Shown here: piece by piece, positions 33,983 through 40,988 of the stretch | Layout: the number at the start of each line of letters is the position of its first letter | Position numbering within the stretch: the stretch's first letter is position 1 | Source of the DNA: Candidatus Defluviilinea proxima | GTDB taxonomy: Bacteria > Chloroflexota > Anaerolineae > Anaerolineales > Villigracilaceae | Assembly (NCBI GenBank): GCA_016721115.1 | Contig: JADKIW010000001.1 | Coordinates: 2,557,501-2,621,500, forward strand | Direction of reading: 5' to 3' | Length of the DNA: 64,000 bases | The notes under the pieces: model-generated | Seen by the model: only the letters and a program-made list of their open reading frames with translations | Databases searched by the model: none | Told to the model about the DNA's origin: nothing | Made by a program: the position numbers and the translations under genes

Positions 33983-34588
33983 ATGGCTGTCCGTATTCAT
34001 CCGACCGCTGATGTTTCGGAAAAAATAACGATTGGGGAGGGGTCAAGCATCTGGCATCATGCACAGGTGCGTGAAGGTGTGTCCATTGGTTCAAACTGCA
34101 TCATCGGCAAAGGTGTGTATGTAGATGCAGGCGTCTCCATTGGAAATAACGTCAAGATCCAGAATTATGTTTCTGTGTATCACGGCGTCTCATTGGAAGA
34201 CGGCGTCTTCGTAGGGCCTCATGTCTGCTTCACAAACGATATGCGTCCGCGAGCCATCAACCCTGATGGTTCGCTCAAAGCCGCAGACGATTGGGTGTTG
34301 AGTGAAACTCGTATCAAACGCGGGGCGGCGCTTGGTGCAAACTCCACCATTCGATGCGGTATCACCATTGGTGAGTGGGCAATGGTTGGCTCTGGTAGTG
34401 TCGTCACGAAAGACGTGCCTGCTCATGGGCTTGTATATGGTAACCCGGCGCAACTGCATGGATTTGTCTGTGCTTGCGGTGAATTTGTGCAAAAAGAATC
34501 GCAGGCCGAAAAGAGTGTGATCGCGCGATGCCCAAAATGCAAAAGCACGATCGAAGTTTCAATTGAAGATTGGGAGAGGCAAAAATGA
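33983..34588 (+). CDS. Left-handed beta-helix N-acetyltransferase (WbpD/WlbB-like)
   Basis: 201 residues. Hexapeptide repeats run through about residues 5-140 (IGEGSSIWHHAQVREGVSIGSNCIIGKG, IGNNVKIQNYVSVYHGVSLEDGVFVGPHVCFTNDM, ALGANSTIRCGITIG, VGSGSVVTKDVP). These match the acetyltransferase that N-acetylates the 3-amino group of UDP-GlcNAc3N-type sugars using acetyl-CoA. The C-terminus adds a Cys-rich segment, CACGEF and CPKCKS, a zinc-ribbon-like end seen in several WbpD/WlbB relatives. An AAAGGGAA box precedes the ATG, and the stop lies in an ATGA overlap with the aminotransferase. Confidence 0.9.
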   Translation: MAVRIHPTADVSEKITIGEGSSIWHHAQVREGVSIGSNCIIGKGVYVDAGVSIGNNVKIQNYVSVYHGVSLEDGVFVGPHVCFTNDMRPRAINPDGSLKAADDWVLSETRIKRGAALGANSTIRCGITIGEWAMVGSGSVVTKDVPAHGLVYGNPAQLHGFVCACGEFVQKESQAEKSVIARCPKCKSTIEVSIEDWERQK

Positions 34589-35661
34589 TTTACATGGCAA
34601 AACCCCAAATTGGGGAAGAAGAAAAACAAGCTGTAATGGAAGTACTGGACTCAGGCATCATTGCACAGGGTCCACGGACCAAGGCGTTCGAAGAAGGCTT
34701 TGCGCAAATGTGCAATACAAAATACGCCATAGCTACCTCATCGGGTACAACGGCTTTGCATGTTGCGTTATTGGCCCATGGTATCAAGGCAGGGGATGAA
34801 GTTATCACGTCTGCGTTTACTTTCATTGCATCGGCGAACAGTGTTTTATTCACCGGTGCAAAACCGGTTTTTGTGGATATTGATCCCCGCACATTTAATT
34901 TGGATGTGGCCCAGATCGAATCTGCTATTACGCCTAAGACGAAGGCCATACTCCCGGTTCATCTCTACGGGTTGGCCTGCGATATGGACCCGATCATGAG
35001 TCTTGCCGAGAAGCATGGTTTGGCAGTCATCGAAGATGCTTGTCAGAGTCATGGAGCAACATATAAAGGAAAGAAAGTTGGTTCCTTTGGCACTGGTACT
35101 TTCTCGTTGTACCCCACAAAGAATATGACATCCGGCGAAGGTGGCATGATCACCACCAACGATGCTTCCATTGATGAGCATAGCCGCGTCATTCGCCAAC
35201 ATGGAATGCGTGTTCGCTACTATCACGATGAGCTCGGTTACAACTTTCGCATGACGGATGTCCATGCAGCGATCGGTTTGGCGCAGTTGAAAAAATTAGA
35301 TGGGTTCAACTCGAAGCGTCAGGCAAATGCCAAGTTCCTGAGTGAAAACTTGAAGGGAGTTGTAACGCCGTATATACCTGAAGGGCAGACCCACGTCTTT
35401 CATCAGTATACAATCCGGGTCCCAGATGGGAAGCGTGATGCGTTGAGGACTCACTTACAGGAAAAGGGAGTCGGCTCTGAAGTCTACTATCCTGTGCCGA
35501 TCCATCAGCAGACGTTTTATGTGAAAGAACTTGGTTATAACCAAAGTCTGCCTGAGACAGAGCATGCTACGACGGAAGTTTTATCCTTACCGGTGCATGC
35601 CAGCCTTAGTCCGTCGGATTTGGAAACAATAGTCTCAGCAGTAAACGAGTTCATGGGATAG
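34585..35661 (+). CDS. DegT/DnrJ/EryC1/StrS-family sugar aminotransferase
   Basis: 358 residues from the ATG at 34585, which has GGGAGAGG at 34572-34579 and an ATGA overlap with the acetyltransferase. PLP-dependent aminotransferase: ATSSGTTALHVALLAHGIKAGDEVIT binds phosphate, VIEDACQSHGATYKGKKVGSFG carries the Asp and Gln that hold the ring, and FSLYPTKNMTSGEGGMITT contains the Schiff-base Lys179. It would aminate a UDP-3-keto sugar with glutamate. With the dehydrogenase at 32187 and acetyltransferase at 33983 it completes a UDP-GlcNAc3NAc-type pathway. Confidence 0.92.
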   Translation: MIYMAKPQIGEEEKQAVMEVLDSGIIAQGPRTKAFEEGFAQMCNTKYAIATSSGTTALHVALLAHGIKAGDEVITSAFTFIASANSVLFTGAKPVFVDIDPRTFNLDVAQIESAITPKTKAILPVHLYGLACDMDPIMSLAEKHGLAVIEDACQSHGATYKGKKVGSFGTGTFSLYPTKNMTSGEGGMITTNDASIDEHSRVIRQHGMRVRYYHDELGYNFRMTDVHAAIGLAQLKKLDGFNSKRQANAKFLSENLKGVVTPYIPEGQTHVFHQYTIRVPDGKRDALRTHLQEKGVGSEVYYPVPIHQQTFYVKELGYNQSLPETEHATTEVLSLPVHASLSPSDLETIVSAVNEFMG

Positions 35662-35674
35662 ACCAAACTCAAAA

Positions 35675-36885
35675 ATGAAAATTGCTTACGTCGTTCCATA
35701 CGTTCCAAACCTTATCCGTACCCGTCCGTATAATCTGATCGTTCATCTTGCGGCTTTAGGGAACGAAGTCACGGTTTTCACTCTTGGCTCAGGAGAGCAA
35801 GATTTAAAGGATGTAGAAACTCTGCGCACCAAGGTGAAGCAAGTGTATTATCAGGAACAACCTGTATGGTATTCATTATGGAATGGCGTAAAGGTTTTGC
35901 CGTCTCGAAGACCTCTTCAGACGGTTTATAGTTGGAATCTGCGATTGGCAAAGCAATTAGTGAGTCTCTTAAGCGTTCCTGGCGCTTTTGATGTGGTGCA
36001 TGTTGAGCACTTAAGAGGCTCGCTTTATGGCCAATACATAAAAAAACATTTGCCACATATTCCAGTTATGTGGGATAGTGTTGACTGTATCAGCTATCTT
36101 TTCAAGCAAGCATCCGCCCATAGTACAGGCGGCTTTGGTAAATTTGTCACGCGGTTCGAGTTGGGAAGAACCCAGTACATGGAGGGGAAACTAATTGGTG
36201 AGTTTGACCATGTCCTAGTGACATCCGAGACTGACAAAAATTCTCTTCTTGCATTGGCTTTGCAGGTGCAAAAACTGCCCCTATTTCTGTTTTGTCAAAT
36301 GGGGTTGACTTGGAGTATTTCTATCCCAACCCTGATATTCAAAGAGACCCGGAGACATTGGTCTTTAGTGGCAAGATGAGTTATCACGCAAATATTTCAA
36401 TGGTGAAATATCTTGTTTCTGAGATCATGCCGCGAGTTTGGGTGAATCGTCCGCAAGTCAAGTTAGTGATCGTGGGGAAGGATCCAACTCCAGAAATCCG
36501 TGCTTTGGGTGAAGATTCACGGATAACTGTTACCGGTACAGTAGATGATATTCGTCCGTATCTTTGGAAGGCAACTGCGGCAGTTGTGCCACTGGTGTAT
36601 GGAGCGGGGATACAGAACAAGATCCTTGAAGCAATGGCTTGTGAGACGCCAGTAATTACCACATCCAAAACATTATCGTCGCTCCATGTGATATCTGGTG
36701 ATGATATTTTGGTGGCTGATAGTGCTGATGAATTTTCTCAGGCAATAACCGGAATCTTGGATAGTAAAACCCTTCAATCGAAGGTTGGAGGAAATGGGGG
36801 AAAATATGTTAGAAAACACCATAGTTGGAATGCGATAGCGAAGCAGATGTTAGCATGTTACACTCTTCCCATAAGGCAAAGTTAG
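35675..36885 (+). pseudogene. Glycosyltransferase family 4 broken by a frameshift
   Basis: The N-terminal half reads in one frame from ATG 35675 (IAYVVPYVPNLIRTRPYNLIVHLAAL; MWDSVDCISYLFKQAS; VLVTSETDKNSLLALA). The C-terminal half reads in the -1 frame to the TAG region at 36885 (APISVLSNGVDLEYFYPN; LVFSGKMSYHANISMV; VDDIRPYLWKATAAVVPLVYGAGIQNKILEAMA). The switch is needed between about 36255 and 36278; continuing the first frame gives nonsense and a stop at 36379. One base appears to be missing. The full length of both halves together, about 400 residues, equals the related genes at 4847 and 13533. True pseudogene, strain-specific mutation and sequencing error are all possible; I see no canonical slippery heptamer in the right frame. 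Confidence 0.82.
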
Positions 36886-36998
36886 TGTAATAAATGCTAC
36901 ATTACAGTACTGCGTATAAGCGTCTGAGGCTTGTTGTCGTTTATAAAATTTTACGATATCACTCAATATAAATACTGGATGTAACCTGTCAGGAATGG

Positions 36999-37041
36999 TT
37001 TCCGTCATGCTTGCAACATTGCAAGCATGACGGAAATTTTT
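36999..37041 (+). terminator. Perfect 18-bp hairpin terminator
   Basis: TTTCCGTCATGCTTGCAA (36999-37016) and its exact complement TTGCAAGCATGACGGAAA (37019-37036) around a 2-base loop, then TTTTT. It is the strongest terminator in the window. It lies 114 bases after the broken glycosyltransferase and only 36 bases before the next ATG, too close for a separate promoter with leader, so it may also act as an attenuator for the downstream secreted protein. Confidence 0.9.
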
Positions 37042-37077
37042 ATCCCCACTTAAATGTGAGTTTTCAGGAGAAGTAAA

Positions 37078-40000
37078 ATGAAAGTAAATCAGAAACAAAT
37101 TGTGTCACTATTTATTCTTTTTGTGCTTATTTTTAGTCAATTTGCACACCCGCAATCCGCCTCTGCAGCGACAATTCGTTACGTTGTCTCAACAGGCGGC
37201 TTGACTACTGGAACATGCGATAGTTGGGGGAATGCCTGTACTCTACAACGTGCATTAGTTGCTGCGGGGTCTGGTGACGAGATTTGGGTACAACAAGGTA
37301 TTTATATTCCAGGAACAGGCACTGACCGCGATGCTACATTTGTTATTCCTGATAACATTGCAATTTATGGTGGTTTTGATGGGGATGAAATATTGCGAAC
37401 TGAACGAAATACTGATCCGTCTCTCACGACTTTAAGTGGTGAAATTGGTACAGTTGCTCTGACTGATAATATAAAACATATTGTTCATATTGAGAATGTA
37501 ACATCTGCTTTGTTAGATGGCTTTACTGTAAAGTGGGGGTATGTATCAGATGCAGATGGTAATCCTTATGGCGCTGGTATTTCTATTTCCAATAGTAACC
37601 TAATACTGAACAATCTTGTTATTGCAAATAATCACGCAGGTGAATCAGTAGGTAGTGGTGGCGGTGGTATATACATTGATGATACCAATGGCGCTCCGGT
37701 TATTAGTCCTCAGATTTCCAATGTCACTTTTTTAATGAATGAATCTGGGCGTGGCGGTGGGTTGTTTAGTCAAAATAGTAACCCGGTATTGGAAAATGTA
37801 ACTTTTACAGAAAATAAAGCTTTAGCAACTGGTGGTGGTGGGCTGAATGCTCAAACCCTGTATGCTCCTGGCGCAGGGCCTGTTATCAACCCATCTCTTA
37901 CAAATGTGGCCTTTATCAATAATACTGCTGCTGGTGGTGGTGGGATGTTCCTTGGTAATGCAACAGGAAGTTTGGTTAATGTTACATTCAGTGGCAATAT
38001 TGCCAACCGACGAGGTGGCGGGTTGTTGATGGAATTTAGTTCGCCGATATTAACAAATATAACTTTTTACAACAACACTTCAAATAATACTGGCAATAAC
38101 CCTAAGGGTGGTGGCGGACTTATGGTTGTAGGTAGTAATCCAACCCTAAACAACATTACTTTTAGTGGAAATAATAGTGCAGACGGCGCTGCCATGCGAA
38201 GCGCTCAGGAGCCGACTGCTCCTACTAATAGTAACCCCATAATTCGTAACAGTATTTTCTGGGGAGGTAATTCAACCGAGTTTACAAGTGATGGTACCGG
38301 TACCGTCACAATTTCCGATAGCCTTATTCAGGGAGGATGCCCGTCCTTTACTGGTGTTACTTGCACAACTACTATTGTTAATGCGAATCCGTTATTAGGA
38401 GCATTAGCTAATAATGGTGGTTTTACACAGACAATGGCATTGGGTGTTGGAAGCCCTGCTATCAACGCAGGAAATAACTCAACTTGTGCTACAACTGATC
38501 AACGTAATACTCCACGCCCACAGGGTGGGGTATGTGATATAGGCGCATATGAATATGATTCTGCTCCCACTATTACAAATCGTTCACCTATTCCAAATGC
38601 AACTGGAGTTTTAACCTCTACCAATGTAACGGTAACCTTTAGCGAGTCAATGAATGCAACAACTATTACTGGATCCACCTTTGCATTGCGTGCTAATGGC
38701 TCTGGCAGTGATGTTCCCGCAACAGTAAGTTATTCGAATCAAGTTGCTACGTTGAATCCAATAGCTGATTTAGCCCCTGCGACACTCTATAATGTGACAG
38801 TTTCAAGTTCTGTCGCCGATTTGTCTGGGAATACTCTTGGTAGTAATGATACATGGAGTTTCACTACGGGTGGTGGTTCTTACACGGATACAACTGTGGC
38901 AAACTTCAATGGCGGAACAGCAGGAACTTGTGTGGTTGACAACACAATTGGAGATGGAGCTGTGCGTTTGAATACAGCATCATCGACCTCATGTGAGTTC
39001 CTGTCGAGGATTTTTGATGCAGGAGATGTTGTCAACTGGAATAACCTGACGTCTACAGTGCAAGCACTAAATGGAACAACAGTAAACTTGGAAGTGCATA
39101 CAGGCAACACTCCCATACCTGATGACTATTGGTCCGGTTGGGGAGCAGTTGGTAGTCCTACAACCTTTCCGTATGGGCGATATATTCAGTATAGGGCTAA
39201 TCTGACAAGCCCAACATTGGGAGATACTCCCGTGGTGGAAAATGTAACTTTGTACTACGCAAGTCAAGAAGTGTCAGTGTTAATTGCGCCGAGCGGTTCG
39301 CTCACCAACTGGAGTAATACCTTTAGCTGGACAGGAGTCAGCGGGGCAACTGAATATCTATTGGAAGTATATACAGATACCGATGTTCTGGTTCATAAAC
39401 AATGGTTTACCAAGGCGCAGGCAAGCTGCGACACTGACCTGAGTTGTCAAGTATCACCTGTTGCCTTGGGAAGCCTTGCGCAAGGAAATTATAAATGGTG
39501 GATCGAGGATTACGGTTCCGGTACCTATAATTTTGGGCCTTATACTACTTTCACGAGTTTTGTTTTAGGCGGTTCCTGTTACACATTAACAACAAATGTT
39601 GTGGGGAGCGGTTCGGTTCAAGTTCCTGCGCAAACTTGTAGTGGTGGGTACACGGCAGGGTCGGTCGTCCAACTTACAGCTCTACCAGGTGCCGGTTTTG
39701 TATTTGGCAGTTGGAGTGGAAGTGCAAGCGGAACAAGCAACCCAGTGAGTGTGACAATGAATGCGAACAAGAGCGTAACTGCCACCTTCCGTGGAGAAAT
39801 ATTAATTGCACCGAGTGGGTCGTTTACGAATTGGAGCAACACTTTCAGTTGGACGGGATATAGTGCTGCAACAAATTACTTTATGGAAGTGCGAAAGGTA
39901 GATAACACAGTTGTGTTAGCCAAGTGGTATACAGCGGCTCAGGTGAATTGTGATACCGACACGAGTTGTGTAGTCACGCCATCTGAATTGGCAGGCTTGG

Positions 40001-40608
40001 GAACGGGTAACTACAAGTGGCGTGTGCGTGATTATGGCGCAGGTATTTATGGTCCGTACTCACCCTACATGAGCTTTGATCTGAGTGTTGCTTGTTACAC
40101 ATTGACAACAAATGTTGTGGGAAATGGCTCCATCTTGGCACCTGCTCAAAATTGCGCTGGTGGTTATGCACCGGGCACTGTTATCCAGGTTTTAGGGTCG
40201 CCGAGTACTGGCTTTGCATTTGGCGGTTGGAGTGGCGATGTAAGTGGCGTGAGTAACCCTGTTAATATTACGATGAATAGCAACAAGAATATAACTGCTA
40301 CTTTCCGTGGTGAAGTGTTGATCGCACCGAACGGATCGTTGACGAGTTGGACGAATACGTTTAGTTGGACAGGACATAGCGCCGCTACAAATTACTTTGT
40401 GGAGGTACGAAAGACAGATAATACTGTGGTGTTGACCAAGTGGTATACAGTTGCGCAGGCGGGTTGTGATACAGATACAAGTTGTGTAATCTCACCGTCT
40501 GAACTGGCAAGTTTGGGAACGGGCAGTTATAAATGGCGTGTGCGAGATTATGGCGCCAGTATTTATGGCCCCTACTCACCATACATGAATTTCTCGTTAA
40601 ATAATTAA
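37078..40608 (+). CDS. Giant secreted protein: beta-helix, Ig-like domain, A-B-A-B-A repeats
   Basis: 1176 residues. Signal peptide QIVSLFILFVLIFSQF...SASA, close to that of the gene at 6116. Residues about 30-497: a beta-helix module ending in choice-of-anchor Q (SPAINAG..C.TTDQRNTPRPQGGVCDIGAYEY). About 500-600: a bacterial Ig-like (Big_5/SbsA-type) domain (NRSPIPNATGV, VTVTFSESMNATTI, WSFTTGG). About 603-730: a module shared with the gene at 40989 (DTTVANFNGGTAGTCVVDNTIGDGA). Then A-B-A-B-A: A is Fn3-like (WSNTFSWTG...YKWRVRDYG, with CDTDxSC), B is a divergent InlB-B-type repeat (CYTLTTNVVGSGS...GFxFGxWSG...VTMNANKSVTATFRG). No sorting motif or membrane anchor. AGGAGA ribosome site. Probably adhesive or matrix-forming. 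Confidence 0.85.
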   Translation: MKVNQKQIVSLFILFVLIFSQFAHPQSASAATIRYVVSTGGLTTGTCDSWGNACTLQRALVAAGSGDEIWVQQGIYIPGTGTDRDATFVIPDNIAIYGGFDGDEILRTERNTDPSLTTLSGEIGTVALTDNIKHIVHIENVTSALLDGFTVKWGYVSDADGNPYGAGISISNSNLILNNLVIANNHAGESVGSGGGGIYIDDTNGAPVISPQISNVTFLMNESGRGGGLFSQNSNPVLENVTFTENKALATGGGGLNAQTLYAPGAGPVINPSLTNVAFINNTAAGGGGMFLGNATGSLVNVTFSGNIANRRGGGLLMEFSSPILTNITFYNNTSNNTGNNPKGGGGLMVVGSNPTLNNITFSGNNSADGAAMRSAQEPTAPTNSNPIIRNSIFWGGNSTEFTSDGTGTVTISDSLIQGGCPSFTGVTCTTTIVNANPLLGALANNGGFTQTMALGVGSPAINAGNNSTCATTDQRNTPRPQGGVCDIGAYEYDSAPTITNRSPIPNATGVLTSTNVTVTFSESMNATTITGSTFALRANGSGSDVPATVSYSNQVATLNPIADLAPATLYNVTVSSSVADLSGNTLGSNDTWSFTTGGGSYTDTTVANFNGGTAGTCVVDNTIGDGAVRLNTASSTSCEFLSRIFDAGDVVNWNNLTSTVQALNGTTVNLEVHTGNTPIPDDYWSGWGAVGSPTTFPYGRYIQYRANLTSPTLGDTPVVENVTLYYASQEVSVLIAPSGSLTNWSNTFSWTGVSGATEYLLEVYTDTDVLVHKQWFTKAQASCDTDLSCQVSPVALGSLAQGNYKWWIEDYGSGTYNFGPYTTFTSFVLGGSCYTLTTNVVGSGSVQVPAQTCSGGYTAGSVVQLTALPGAGFVFGSWSGSASGTSNPVSVTMNANKSVTATFRGEILIAPSGSFTNWSNTFSWTGYSAATNYFMEVRKVDNTVVLAKWYTAAQVNCDTDTSCVVTPSELAGLGTGNYKWRVRDYGAGIYGPYSPYMSFDLSVACYTLTTNVVGNGSILAPAQNCAGGYAPGTVIQVLGSPSTGFAFGGWSGDVSGVSNPVNITMNSNKNITATFRGEVLIAPNGSLTSWTNTFSWTGHSAATNYFVEVRKTDNTVVLTKWYTVAQAGCDTDTSCVISPSELASLGTGSYKWRVRDYGASIYGPYSPYMNFSLNN
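39280..40605 (+). repeat. A-B-A-B-A protein repeat array (first gene)
   Basis: Module A at about 39280-39570, 39797-40085 and 40312-40605; module B at about 39573-39796 and 40090-40311. A is about 96 residues, B about 74. Each A copy has the pair C-D-T-D-x-S-C, and each B copy has a Cys at its start and one near residue 20, so disulphides are likely outside the cell (inference). Confidence 0.85.
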
Positions 40609-40626
40609 GCTAAATTATATAAAATT

Positions 40627-40672
40627 GATTATGCAGGTAGTGCCAATTGGACATTGCCTGCATAATCTTTTT
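40627..40672 (+). terminator. Rho-independent terminator
   Basis: 11-bp perfect stem GATTATGCAGG (40627-40637) / CCTGCATAATC (40657-40667), extendable inward by about five pairs including G-U, around an apex containing CCAATTGG, followed by TTTTT (40668-40672). It ends the transcript of the secreted-protein gene 19 bases after its stop. Confidence 0.88.
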
Positions 40673-40988
40673 AATAGATATCTTGAATTTAGCTTAGGTT
40701 GTAGGTCACTATGATCACGTTAATCCACAAACTAATCCCTTTGCTGTAACTCCGATATTTTTTACCTATAACATGAATGGTTCTTAACGAGTGTGGCTTC
40801 ACAACTGTCCTTTTCTGTGGATTTTGTGGAAAAATGCAATCCAGGCGGATTTGGAGACGAGAAATGACAATTTTGTAATGATATAAAATCTGGTGTAACC
40901 CTTCTGATGTATAGTCGTCGAGTGAATAGCAGTGAATATAAATTGAAAACGATGTAGTTTACGAGATTTTTTGTTAGGGAGTATACAT
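40673..40988 (+). other. Intergenic region, probable promoter and leader of the next gene
   Basis: 316 bases after a strong terminator, so a promoter for the gene at 40989 should lie here. AT-rich TATAAA strings occur at 40882 and 40937, but neither has a good -35 partner at 16-18 bases. I see no gene, RNA fold or repeat I can support. Confidence 0.4.

Noticed and set aside
36240..36300. Programmed -1 frameshift as explanation of the split GT4 gene
   Set aside because: The A-rich GCAAAAACTG is not a canonical X-XXY-YYZ slippery site in the upstream frame and no pseudoknot or internal Shine-Dalgarno is evident; mutation or sequencing error is simpler.
40673..40988. Promoter from TATAAA strings at 40882 and 40937
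   Set aside because: No -35 element at 16-18 bases; AT-rich DNA gives such strings by chance.
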